Shown in pieces: positions 7,390-14,943 of a stretch of 34,884 nucleotides of DNA. The DNA lies in the NCBI GenBank assembly GCA_947457885.1, contig CANGXU010000018.1, positions 1 through 34,884 on the forward strand, read 5' to 3'. How positions within the stretch are numbered: the first letter of the stretch is position 1; each line of letters begins with the position of its first letter. Under the pieces are notes generated by a model. It searched no databases. It saw only the letters and a list, made by a program, of their open reading frames with translations, and was not told the DNA's origin. The translations under genes and the position numbers were made by a program. This DNA comes from Betaproteobacteria bacterium (lineage in GTDB: Bacteria > Pseudomonadota > Gammaproteobacteria > Burkholderiales > CAIKXV01).

Positions 7390-7582
7390 CCTGCCTCCGG
7401 GTGCGGTACGTGATTTGTGCGAGGCGCGATGATGCTACCGGGCAGCCCCGCCCGGCAACCGGGGCGCCCGGGCGCGCCATGCCGTGCCGGCCGGCGCGCG
7501 GCCGAAGCCGCACGGACGGAATGCTTGTATTCTGGTGCGGGACGGTCGCCAGTCGGCGGCCGCTGCGCATCCGGAGACGGTA
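7390..7582. promoter_or_regulatory. Divergent intergenic region
   Basis: These 193 bases separate the minus-strand dehydrogenase from the plus-strand TctC gene and must carry at least the plus-strand promoter. TATTCT at 7528-7533 is the best -10 candidate for tctC, without a good -35. A small palindrome CCGGGC/GCCCGG (7438-7443/7450-7455) lies in the middle and might be an operator. There is no local regulator gene. Confidence 0.3.
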
Positions 7583-8575
7583 TTGGTCCATTCACCTCGA
7601 ACGCTGTTGCGGGCAGCGGTCATCACGCCTGTCGCAGTCATCGCGCTCGCCTCGGCATCGCTTCCGGCGTGGGCGCAGGCCTGGCCGGTCAAGCCGGTGC
7701 GGGTGATCGTTCCCTATCCGCCGGGCGATACCGCCGACACCATCGTCCGCTCGATCGCGCAGAAGATCACCGAGCGCATCGGGCAGCCACTGCTGGTCGA
7801 CAACCGCGCCGGTGCCAGCGGCCAGCTCGGGCTCGAGTTGGCGTCCCGGGCGGCGCCGGACGGCTACACCGTAGCCGTCGGCCAGGCAGGCAATGTCGCG
7901 GTTGCGCCGCATGCTTACCTCAAGCTGGGCTACGACCCGCAGCGCGATTTCGCGCCAGTGGCGCTGGTGGCGATGAATTACCTCGCACTGGTGGTGCAAC
8001 CCTCGGCACCCTACCGAACGGTAGCCGAGATGGTCGCCTGGGCGAAGGCCAACCCGGGCAGGCTGAGCTTCGGGTCGAACGGGGAGGGCGGCTTTCCGCA
8101 CCTGTCCTTCGAACTGCTGCGGGTGCAGGCCGGCTTCACCTACCTGCACGTGCCCTACAAGGGCGCGGCCCAGATCGTGAACGACCTGCTGGGCGGGCAG
8201 GTCGATGCGGCGATGGCGAGCTATACGTCGATGGTGCCGTTCGCGCGCGCGGGCAAGCTGCGCATGCTGGCCATCACCAACCCGGTACGGATGAACTCGG
8301 CGCCGGACATGCCGACGATCGCCGATGCGGTGCCGGGCTATTCGTCGCAGGGCTGGTTCGGTTTCCTCGCGCCGTCGGGTACGCCGCGTGCCGTCGTGCT
8401 GCGCCTGAACGAGGAGATCAATCGCGCGGTGAAGCAGCCGGACGTGGCCGAGCGCATGACCGGCGCGGGACTGGAGATCATCGCCGAACCGCCGGAAGCA
8501 TTTGCGGCACTGATCCGGCGCGAACTCGACAAGTACGCGAAGCTCACGAAAGCGATCGGCTTCAAGCCGATGTGA
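7583..8575 (+). CDS. Bug/TctC family tripartite tricarboxylate transporter solute-binding protein (copy 1)
   Basis: The start chosen is TTG at 7583 with GGAG six bases upstream; it gives 330 residues, the usual family length, and a signal peptide (basic HSPRTLLR, hydrophobic VIALASASLP, cleavage after AWA). The mature protein starts QAWPVKPVRVIVPYPPG, the hallmark first strand and ligand loop of Bug proteins. VDNRAGASG and APDGYT are further signature segments, and the lower lobe carries FGSNGEGG, VPYKGAA and DMPTIAD. Bug proteins are periplasmic traps for carboxylates, amides or amino acids. There are no TctA/TctB membrane genes nearby, so it is an orphan binder. It is followed by a VOC enzyme 35 bases later. 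Confidence 0.88.
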   Translation: MVHSPRTLLRAAVITPVAVIALASASLPAWAQAWPVKPVRVIVPYPPGDTADTIVRSIAQKITERIGQPLLVDNRAGASGQLGLELASRAAPDGYTVAVGQAGNVAVAPHAYLKLGYDPQRDFAPVALVAMNYLALVVQPSAPYRTVAEMVAWAKANPGRLSFGSNGEGGFPHLSFELLRVQAGFTYLHVPYKGAAQIVNDLLGGQVDAAMASYTSMVPFARAGKLRMLAITNPVRMNSAPDMPTIADAVPGYSSQGWFGFLAPSGTPRAVVLRLNEEINRAVKQPDVAERMTGAGLEIIAEPPEAFAALIRRELDKYAKLTKAIGFKPM

Positions 8576-8610
8576 CAGCCGTGCGGCGGCCCTGAACCTG
8601 GGAGGGAACC

Positions 8611-9051
8611 ATGACAACCACAGCGGCCCCGATGCGCATCCTGCGCCTCGACCATGTCGTGCTCAGGGTGCACGATCTCGTGCGCGCAGAGGCCTTCTAC
8701 CGCAGCCTTCTCGGCGCCGCAGTCGAGCGCCGCATCGACAAGCCGATTGTCCTCGTGCAACTTCGCATCGGCGAGGCGCTGCTCGACCTCGTGCCCGGTC
8801 GTATGCCGGTCGCCGGCAGCGATGGCGCCGACGACAACATGGAACATTTCTGCCTGCGGGTCGAGCCGTTCGACCCCGACGCGATCACTGCACACATCCT
8901 CGCGTGCGGCGGGCAGCCCGAACCGAAGCGTGAACTCTATGGCGCGGACGGCTTCGGCTGGTCCATCTACCTGCGCGACCCGGAGGGCAACAGGGTCGAA
9001 CTGAAGGGGCCGCCGACCAGGCAGCTCGGAGATCCAAAGCCACTGTCCTGA
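8611..9051 (+). CDS. VOC (glyoxalase/dioxygenase fold) family protein
   Basis: The protein has 146 residues with the paired beta-alpha-beta-beta-beta modules of the vicinal oxygen chelate fold. LDHVVLRVHDLVRAEAFYRSLLG opens the first module; potential metal ligands are His15, His79 (NMEHFCLRV) and Glu130 in DPEGNRVELKG. The three ligand positions look intact, so it could be metal-dependent (lyase, epimerase or dioxygenase). The ribosome site GGGAGGGAACC precedes the ATG. It follows the first TctC gene closely and may act on the compound that the binding protein captures. The chemistry is not assigned. Confidence 0.82.
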   Translation: MTTTAAPMRILRLDHVVLRVHDLVRAEAFYRSLLGAAVERRIDKPIVLVQLRIGEALLDLVPGRMPVAGSDGADDNMEHFCLRVEPFDPDAITAHILACGGQPEPKRELYGADGFGWSIYLRDPEGNRVELKGPPTRQLGDPKPLS

Positions 9052-9138
9052 TCCAGCGGCAGGGCGTGGAAGCGCGCATGCTCCTCGAACAGGCGATCGA
9101 GCTTCGAGCGGAAGTCCCATCGTCGTCCTCGCATCAGC

Positions 9139-9159
9139 GGGTGGCGCGGTTCGCCACCC
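9139..9159. other. 8-bp hairpin between the VOC gene and the sensor kinase
   Basis: GGGTGGCG (9139-9146), loop CGGTT, CGCCACCC (9152-9159). It lies 88 bases after the VOC stop in an otherwise geneless 221-base gap and may mark the end of the tctC-VOC transcript. A GATAAT at 9229-9234 is a candidate -10 for the kinase gene. Confidence 0.4.
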
Positions 9160-9272
9160 CGTGGGTACGAGCCCAAGGCGCTCGGCAGGAAAAGCCGGCA
9201 TGCGTGCATGCTCGCGACCGTTTGCGACGATAATCGATCGCTCTGTTCCCGACTTCGAGTCAGGAAACTACC

Positions 9273-11489
9273 TTGGCGCTGAGCACCCGATTCCTCCTTC
9301 TGTTGCTCATCGCGATGGTGTCGGCCGTATCGGTCGAGCTCTACAACGAATGGCGGCTGCGGCGCGAGCGCGGCGAAGAGATGCGCAGGATCGTGATCGC
9401 GCAGGCGGAGATGGTTTCCGGAGAGCTGCAGCGCATCGTGGCCGGCATGGAGCAGTTGCTGGTGGCCGCTGCAAACGCGCCCGAGGCTTTGCGCGGGGAT
9501 GCCACCTGCAACGCTTACATGGGCCGCTTGCAGCAAGCGTTTGCGTTCGTGTCGAGCATCGGCGTCACCGAGGTGTCCGGCGCCGTGCGCTGCCTGAACG
9601 AACCCTTCCAGCGCGGTGCGCTGTCCAATGGCGACCGGCGTCACATCCAGCTCGCCATCAAGACGGGACGGTTCGCAGCCGGCGACCTGTTCGTCGACCG
9701 TGTCACCGGAGCCAGGGTGTTCGGCTTTGCCTATCCGATCAAGGATGCCGCTACGGGCCGGGTCACTGCCGTCGTTTTCGCCGCGCTCCGGCTGAGCTGG
9801 CTTGCCGAGCAGTTCCAGCGCAAGCCACTGCAGCCCGGCACGCTGATCGTGGTGGCCGACACCCAGGGGCGTATCGTCGCGAACCTGCCCGGGCCCGATC
9901 GCAGCGGGCAATCGCTGCCGGACGACTGGACGCTGCTGATCAAGGCTGCGGCGCCCGGGCTCGCCGAGAAGGGACCCCAGTCGTTCTTCGGTACGCCCGA
10001 CCAGATCCTGGCCTACATCCCGGCGCATGCGTCCTCCGACGCCCTGAACATACTCGTCGGCCTCGATCGTGACCGCGCGTTGCGCGAGGTCAACGCGGCG
10101 AGCGTGCGCAGCAGGGCGGTGGCGCTCGTCGCGCTGGGCTTCGGGCTGCTGCTCACCCTGCTGCTGGTGAAGCTGCTGATCCAGCGCCCGCTGGACGAGA
10201 TCCTGCGCGTGGTGCGCGAGGTGGACGCAGGCAACCTCGATGCCCGTACCGGGGTCCGGCGCAGCCGCGGCGAGGTGGACCGGATCGCCGTCGCGATCGA
10301 CCACCTGCTCGATGAGATCGGCCGGCGCATCCGGGAAAAGCAGGTGGTCGAAGACCAGCTGCGCAGCGCCCGCGACGAGGCGGTGCGCATCAGCGCGGCC
10401 AAGACCGACTTCCTCGCTGCGGCCAGCCATGACCTTCGCCAGCCGCTGCATACGCTGGCGCTGATGGCACAGGTGCTTTCGCGGCCGCACCAGCCCAGCC
10501 AGGCGGCGCGCTCTGTGCAGATCGTCAGACGCGCCGTCAGCCACCTCGCGGCCATGGTCGAGACGCTGGTCGACGTCGCCCAGCTCGACAGCGGTCGGAT
10601 CGTGCCGCGGATGCAGCCGGTGCACCTGGCGCAGGTGCTGTCGACGATCCACAACGAATTCGCCGCGGTGGCGGCAGAGAAGGACCTCGAGTTCACGCTG
10701 ATGCGCTCCCATGACTGGGTGCTGTCCGACCCGACGCTGCTGAGCCGCATCGTGCGCAACCTGGTAGCCAACGCGATCAAGTTCACGCCGGCCGGTGGCT
10801 GCGTGACGGTCAGCTGTTCGCACACGCCCCGGGGGCTGGTGCTGTCGATCCAGGACACCGGCGTCGGCATACCGGCCGACAAGCAGCGCGAGATCTTCGA
10901 AGAGTTCCGCCAGCTCGGGAACCCGGAGCGCGATCGCCGCAAGGGCATCGGGCTCGGCCTGACGATCGTCGACAAGCTGGCGCACCTGCTCGGGCACCCG
11001 GTCGGCGTTGAATCGACCCCGGGTGCGGGCGCGCGTTTCACCTTGACCATGCAGTCCTGCGCACCCGGCTTCGAACAGGCGGTGCCGGCGCGCGAGCCTT
11101 CGCTGCACATCGACGCGCGCATGCTGGTGGTCGAGGACGACGTACTGGTCGCCGAGGCTACCGCTTCGCTGCTGTCGGAATGGGGCGCCAAGGTGACGGT
11201 CGCCGGGGACGTACCCGATGCGATCGAGTTGCTGAAGGTTGCATCGTACGATGTGGTGCTGTGCGATTTCCGCCTCCCCAGCGGCAGCGGCGTCGACGTG
11301 CTTCGCTTTGCGCGAGACAGGGCCACAGGTACGCTCTGCTTCCTGGTCACCGGGGATGCCCCATGGAACATCGAATCGATCTCGGGAGGGGGCGGCTTCC
11401 CCGTCCTTCGCAAGCCGGTCGCACCGGAAGACCTGGTACAGGCACTCACACCGCTGTCGGCCCTGCGCCACGGGCCTGCCCATGAGTGA
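9273..11489 (+). CDS. Hybrid sensor histidine kinase with C-terminal receiver domain
   Basis: The start is TTG with AGGAA seven bases upstream; the product has 738 residues. A transmembrane helix (about 5-22) is followed by a periplasmic sensor (about 25-278) with a Cache-like run (GDLFVDRVTGARVFGFAYPI), a second helix (about 282-303) and a HAMP-like linker. The kinase core has the H-box SHDLRQP with His386, the N-box with Asn500, G1 DTGVGIP (528-534), FEEF (542-545) and GIGLGL (558-563). The receiver (616-728) has acidic Asp622/Asp623, phospho-acceptor Asp665, Thr693 and Lys714, all intact. No DNA-binding output domain is present and no partner regulator is in the window. The last 8 bases overlap the amidase start, suggesting translational coupling. 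The ligand may be the substrate of the neighbouring enzymes (inference). Confidence 0.9.
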   Translation: MALSTRFLLLLLIAMVSAVSVELYNEWRLRRERGEEMRRIVIAQAEMVSGELQRIVAGMEQLLVAAANAPEALRGDATCNAYMGRLQQAFAFVSSIGVTEVSGAVRCLNEPFQRGALSNGDRRHIQLAIKTGRFAAGDLFVDRVTGARVFGFAYPIKDAATGRVTAVVFAALRLSWLAEQFQRKPLQPGTLIVVADTQGRIVANLPGPDRSGQSLPDDWTLLIKAAAPGLAEKGPQSFFGTPDQILAYIPAHASSDALNILVGLDRDRALREVNAASVRSRAVALVALGFGLLLTLLLVKLLIQRPLDEILRVVREVDAGNLDARTGVRRSRGEVDRIAVAIDHLLDEIGRRIREKQVVEDQLRSARDEAVRISAAKTDFLAAASHDLRQPLHTLALMAQVLSRPHQPSQAARSVQIVRRAVSHLAAMVETLVDVAQLDSGRIVPRMQPVHLAQVLSTIHNEFAAVAAEKDLEFTLMRSHDWVLSDPTLLSRIVRNLVANAIKFTPAGGCVTVSCSHTPRGLVLSIQDTGVGIPADKQREIFEEFRQLGNPERDRRKGIGLGLTIVDKLAHLLGHPVGVESTPGAGARFTLTMQSCAPGFEQAVPAREPSLHIDARMLVVEDDVLVAEATASLLSEWGAKVTVAGDVPDAIELLKVASYDVVLCDFRLPSGSGVDVLRFARDRATGTLCFLVTGDAPWNIESISGGGGFPVLRKPVAPEDLVQALTPLSALRHGPAHE

Positions 11490-13140
11490 CGGGCTGCATA
11501 CCCTCACGCTCGCCGAGCTGGCGCGCCGGATCGAGTCGCGCCAACTGTCCCCGGTCGAACTTGCCGTTGCACTGCTCGCGCGCATCGAGTCGCTCGACGG
11601 ACAGGTCAATGCATTCATCACGCGTACGGCGGAGCTCGCGCTGACTCGTGCGCGGCATGCGGAAGCCGAGATCTCCGCCGGCACCTACCGGGGGCCGATG
11701 CATGGCATGCCGTTCGCGCTGAAGGACATCTTCGAGACCGCGGGCGTGCTCACCTCTGGCCATTCGCGCATCTGCATCGACCATGTCCCAGCGCACGACG
11801 GCTTTGCGGTGGCCAGGCTGCATGCGGCCGGCGCGGTGCTGCTCGGCAAGCTTGCGACGCACGAGTTCGCCCATGGCGGACCGTCGTTCGACCTGCCTTG
11901 GCCGCCCGCGCGCAACCCTTGGAACCTCGAGCACATCACCGGTGGATCGAGCAGTGGCCCCGGCGCGGCCGTCGCCGCAGGCTTCGTGCCGGGCGTGCTG
12001 GGCAGCGACACCGGCGGCTCGATCCGCACGCCCTCGGCGCTGTGCGGCCTGGCCGGGCTCAAGCCCACCTACGGGCTGGTGAGCCGCGGCGGTGTGCTGC
12101 CCAATTCGTGGTCGTTCGATCATTGCGGCCCGATGGCCCGGACCGTCGAGGACTGCGCGATCCTGCTGCAGGTGATCGCCGGCCATGACGCGGCCGATCC
12201 GGCCAGCGCCGATCGTGCGATTCCCGACTACCGGGCGGCGCTGCGTGGCGGCGACCTGCGCGGCATCCGGGTGGGCGTACCGCGCCATCTGTGGGAAGAG
12301 GATGTCGACACCCCGGCCGAACTCGTGCGTGCGACCGAGGCATCGCTCGATGTGCTGCGTTCGCTCGGTGCGACCGTCGAGGACGTGCGCATGCACCCGG
12401 CGCAGGTGTACCACGACGTGAAGACGGTGATCTCGCTGTCGGAGCTGTTCTCGATCTACCGCGAACCGCTCGTGAAGCGGCCAGGCGACTTCGGCGAGGA
12501 TTTCCTCGGACGCGGGGGCCTGGCTGGCGCGCTGTTCCAGGCCTCCGACTACATGCTTGCACAGCGCGTGCGGCGCGGCCTGCTCGAGGCCGTCGTGCCG
12601 CTGTACGAGCGGTTCGACGTACTGGTCACTCCCGGTGCTGGTCCGGCGCCACGGCTCGATGCGCACCGCACGGTATCGTTCTGGGAGAAGCCTTCGCTGT
12701 TCTCCCCGTTCAGCGTGTTCGGCAATCCGGCGCTGATCGTGTGCTGCGGATTCGCCGGCAACGGCCTGCCCATGGGGCTGCAGATCGGTGGGCGCCCGTT
12801 CGACGAGTGCACCGTGCTGCGGGTCGGGCACGCCTACGAACAGGCGACCGGCTGGCGTGCTCGACGGCCGGCGCTGGTGCCCGGGTCCGCGCGGCCACCG
12901 GTGCGACTGGCGCCAGCGTTACCGCTGGACGATCGCATGGTGACCGCTGCGGTGCGTGCGGCCACCGGGGCATTGGCCAGCCAGGCGGGCCTGGCGCTCG
13001 ACGAGCGTCAGTTCGACCTGCTGCTGCGCGCCGCGCCGCATGCGTTCGCGATGATCCGCCGCATCCGCGAGCCGTTCGCGCGGGCCGCCGAGCCGGCGAA
13101 CACCTTCCGCTTCGACCGTTGCACGCTGCCGGGAGACTGA
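11482..13140 (+). CDS. Amidase signature family amidohydrolase
   Basis: The 552-residue enzyme starts at the ATG overlapping the kinase stop. The Ser-cis-Ser-Lys triad is complete: Lys81 in ALKDIFETAG, cis-Ser156 in GGSSSGPGAA, and nucleophile Ser180 in GSDTGGSIRTPS. The catalytic domain ends near residue 460 after LPMGLQIGGRPFDE. The last 80 or so residues form a proline-rich linker and a predicted helical tail that is unusual for plain amidases. Members hydrolyse linear amides, aryl amides or carbamates to acid plus ammonia. With a nitrile-hydratase-like operon 1.2 kb downstream, hydrolysis of the hydratase's amide product is the natural hypothesis. A GatA or AtzF/AtzE-like role is less likely, since no GatB/C partners are present. 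Confidence 0.88.
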   Translation: MSDGLHTLTLAELARRIESRQLSPVELAVALLARIESLDGQVNAFITRTAELALTRARHAEAEISAGTYRGPMHGMPFALKDIFETAGVLTSGHSRICIDHVPAHDGFAVARLHAAGAVLLGKLATHEFAHGGPSFDLPWPPARNPWNLEHITGGSSSGPGAAVAAGFVPGVLGSDTGGSIRTPSALCGLAGLKPTYGLVSRGGVLPNSWSFDHCGPMARTVEDCAILLQVIAGHDAADPASADRAIPDYRAALRGGDLRGIRVGVPRHLWEEDVDTPAELVRATEASLDVLRSLGATVEDVRMHPAQVYHDVKTVISLSELFSIYREPLVKRPGDFGEDFLGRGGLAGALFQASDYMLAQRVRRGLLEAVVPLYERFDVLVTPGAGPAPRLDAHRTVSFWEKPSLFSPFSVFGNPALIVCCGFAGNGLPMGLQIGGRPFDECTVLRVGHAYEQATGWRARRPALVPGSARPPVRLAPALPLDDRMVTAAVRAATGALASQAGLALDERQFDLLLRAAPHAFAMIRRIREPFARAAEPANTFRFDRCTLPGD

Positions 13141-13142
13141 GG

Positions 13143-13262
13143 ATGCCTTTCGATGCCGTCCTGCATCGCGACCGCCTCCGCGCCGATCGCCAGCGGCTGC
13201 TCGAACTGTGGGGCGATCTGATCCGCAGGATCGGGCAGAATGGCCGCATGGTTTCCCACTGA
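13143..13262 (+). CDS. Possible 39-residue protein between amidase and TctC
   Basis: An ATG two bases after the amidase stop, with GGGAG 8 bases upstream, opens a frame of 39 residues (starting MPFDAVLHRDRL, ending GRMVSH). It is charged and helix-prone, with no membrane segment. The tight spacing suggests translation coupled to the amidase, but the coding evidence is limited to length and position. It could be a translational spacer only. Confidence 0.25.
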   Translation: MPFDAVLHRDRLRADRQRLLELWGDLIRRIGQNGRMVSH

Positions 13263-13272
13263 AAGGCTCTCG

Positions 13273-14307
13273 ATGACCTCGCGCTGCAACCGAACCGATG
13301 CCTCCGCCCGCAGCAGGCCCATGGTGTCCCGGACGGCTCTCGCCGCGCTGGCCGCCGGCGCGATGGCGATCGCCGCGGCCATCGGTGCATCCCCGCTGCT
13401 CGCGGCAGAGGCGTTCCCGGTCAAGCCGGTACGCTTCATCGTTCCGTTCGCCGCCGGCGGCGCGGCCGACGTGATGGCGCGAACCATCGGTGCCCAGTTC
13501 AGCCAGGCCTGGGGCCAGGCGACCATCGTCGACAACCGCACCGGCGCCGGCGGGCTGATCGCCGCCGAACTCACCGCGCGTGCCGGCGCAGACGGCTATA
13601 CGCTGATGCTCGCCGAACCGGCGCTGGCAAGCCTGCCGTCGCTGTACAGCAAGTTGCCGATCGATGTGCTGCGAGACTTCACGCCGCTGGGCGGTATCGC
13701 GACGGCGCCGCAGGTGGTGACCGTATCCAACGCCGTCCCAGGCAAGGGGGCGCAGGATCTGATCGCGTTCGCGCGCGCCAACCCGGGCAAGGTGAACTTC
13801 GGTTCGCCGGGGCGAGGCACCACCGGCGACCTCAGCGGCGAACTGTTGCGGATGATGGGCAAGTTCGAGTTCACGGTGATTCCGTACAAGGGTGCGGTGC
13901 CGGCGCTGGCGGCGCTGGCCGGCGGCGAAGTGACCCTGACGGCGAGCAGCATGCTCGCCGCCATGCCGCTGGTGCGCGCTGGCAAGATGCGCGCGATCGG
14001 CACCACCGGGCCGAAGCGGCACAGCCTGACACCGGAGATCCCGACGATGGCCGAGCAGGGGCTGCCCGGCTACCAGATCATGCAGTGGTGGGGACTGGTC
14101 TCGCCGCGGGGCACGCCGAAGCCGGTGGTGTCGACCATCAACGCGGCGATCGGCCGGTCGCTTGCGACCACCGAGCTGAAAGACCGGCTGGCGGCGCTTT
14201 TCGCGGAGCCCTGGCCGAGCAGCCCGGAGGCTTTCGGCGCGTTCCTGAAGGCGGAGATCGACTCGCTCGGCAAGATCATCCGTGCCGCCGGTATCAAGGC
14301 AGAATAG
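13273..14307 (+). CDS. Bug/TctC family solute-binding protein (copy 2)
   Basis: The 344-residue protein starts at an ATG with GAAAGG six bases upstream; the in-frame ATG at 13321 would also leave a full signal peptide. The signal (VSRTALAALAAGAMAIAAAIGASPLLAA) precedes EAFPVKPVRFIVPFAAGGAAD, the Bug first strand and ligand loop. VDNRTGAGG, GADGYTLM, NFGSPGRGTTG and IPYKGAVPAL are family marks. Its place between an amidase and the hydratase genes suggests it binds the nitrile, amide or acid used by them. The hydratase gene begins 4 bases after its stop, so all are probably one transcript. It lacks adjacent TctAB permease genes. Confidence 0.9.
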   Translation: MTSRCNRTDASARSRPMVSRTALAALAAGAMAIAAAIGASPLLAAEAFPVKPVRFIVPFAAGGAADVMARTIGAQFSQAWGQATIVDNRTGAGGLIAAELTARAGADGYTLMLAEPALASLPSLYSKLPIDVLRDFTPLGGIATAPQVVTVSNAVPGKGAQDLIAFARANPGKVNFGSPGRGTTGDLSGELLRMMGKFEFTVIPYKGAVPALAALAGGEVTLTASSMLAAMPLVRAGKMRAIGTTGPKRHSLTPEIPTMAEQGLPGYQIMQWWGLVSPRGTPKPVVSTINAAIGRSLATTELKDRLAALFAEPWPSSPEAFGAFLKAEIDSLGKIIRAAGIKAE

Positions 14308-14311
14308 GGGC

Positions 14312-14629
14312 ATGAGCAAGAACGTCCACGACATGGGTGGCGATCCGGCAGGCCTGATCGACCGCGCCGAACACTCGCGCACCCTTTTCGACCAGCGCGT
14401 CGACGCGATGCTGCGCCTGCTTGCCCACCCCCAGAAGGGGTACTTCACCGTCGATGCGATGCGCCGGTCGATCGAGTCGCTCGACCCGCAGGCCTATCAC
14501 GAGCTTGCGTACTACGAGCGCTGGGTGCGTGCGGTGCGCCAGCTCGCGATCGAGCGCGGGCTGGTCGACGAGGCCGCGCTCGAGCAGCGCATGGCGTCCA
14601 TCGCCGCGCGGCGTGCGGTGAAGCCGTGA
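14312..14629 (+). CDS. Nitrile hydratase/thiocyanate hydrolase-like beta chain, N-terminal half (ScnB-like)
   Basis: The 105-residue protein corresponds to the N-terminal helical part of the nitrile hydratase beta subunit. It opens NVHDMGG, like the family's GVHDxGG start, then FTVDAMRRSIESLDPQAYHELAYYERWVRA (split: FTVDAMRRSIE; YHELAYYERWVRA), the helical pair that covers the active site. Arg51 in DAMR aligns with the beta arginine (Arg56 of the Rhodococcus enzyme) that hydrogen-bonds oxidised metal-ligand cysteines. The usual fused C-terminal barrel is absent and is encoded by the next gene, which begins in the overlap GTGA. In thiocyanate hydrolase the same split occurs, with this part called ScnB. 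It starts 4 bases after the TctC gene. Activator proteins of this family resemble this half, an alternative to keep in mind. Confidence 0.85.
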   Translation: MSKNVHDMGGDPAGLIDRAEHSRTLFDQRVDAMLRLLAHPQKGYFTVDAMRRSIESLDPQAYHELAYYERWVRAVRQLAIERGLVDEAALEQRMASIAARRAVKP

Positions 14630-14943
14630 GCCGTCCGGCGCTCGCGGCAGGCGTTGCGGTGAAGGTGGGTACCGCAGAGCCGTCCACCCACTGCCGGACG
14701 CCGCACTACCTGCGCGGCAAGCACGGCGTAGTGGTGCGCACGCTCGGCCGCTACCCGAATCCGGAGGCGCTCGCTTATCACAAGCCCGGGCTGCCGCCGA
14801 TCACGCTCTACCAGGTCGAGTTCGATGCAGCCGAGGTGTGGGGCGAGCGTCTGCGCGAAGCGCCCTACCGCATCACTGCCGACATCTTCGAACACTGGCT
14901 GGAACCGGCGGTGCCGGACAGCGGGCAAGGAAACGCAGCATGA
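14626..14943 (+). CDS. Nitrile hydratase/thiocyanate hydrolase-like beta chain, C-terminal half (ScnA-like)
   Basis: The start is a GTG overlapping the previous stop; the product has 105 residues. It is the SH3-like barrel half of the nitrile hydratase beta chain: AVKVG, then THCRTPHYLRGKHGVVV, and YQVEFDAAEVWGE, ending in DIFEHWLEP, which matches the family's closing DLWExYLEP. Arg24 in HCRTPHY aligns with the second active-site beta arginine (Arg141 in the Rhodococcus enzyme). In thiocyanate hydrolase this half is the separate ScnA subunit. With the preceding gene it should rebuild a complete beta chain that clamps the alpha subunit. Its stop overlaps the alpha start as ATGA, so the three chains are translationally coupled. 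Confidence 0.87.
   Translation: MSRPALAAGVAVKVGTAEPSTHCRTPHYLRGKHGVVVRTLGRYPNPEALAYHKPGLPPITLYQVEFDAAEVWGERLREAPYRITADIFEHWLEPAVPDSGQGNAA

Noticed and set aside
8967..11684. 905-codon minus-strand open frame opposite the sensor kinase
   Set aside because: The plus strand carries a complete kinase with all motifs; the minus frame is rich in His, Arg and Gln as expected of a GC-rich shadow. The short stretch between 9052 and 9172 (RRWDFRSKLDRLFEEH) looks more protein-like, but it is too short and has no start or family match.
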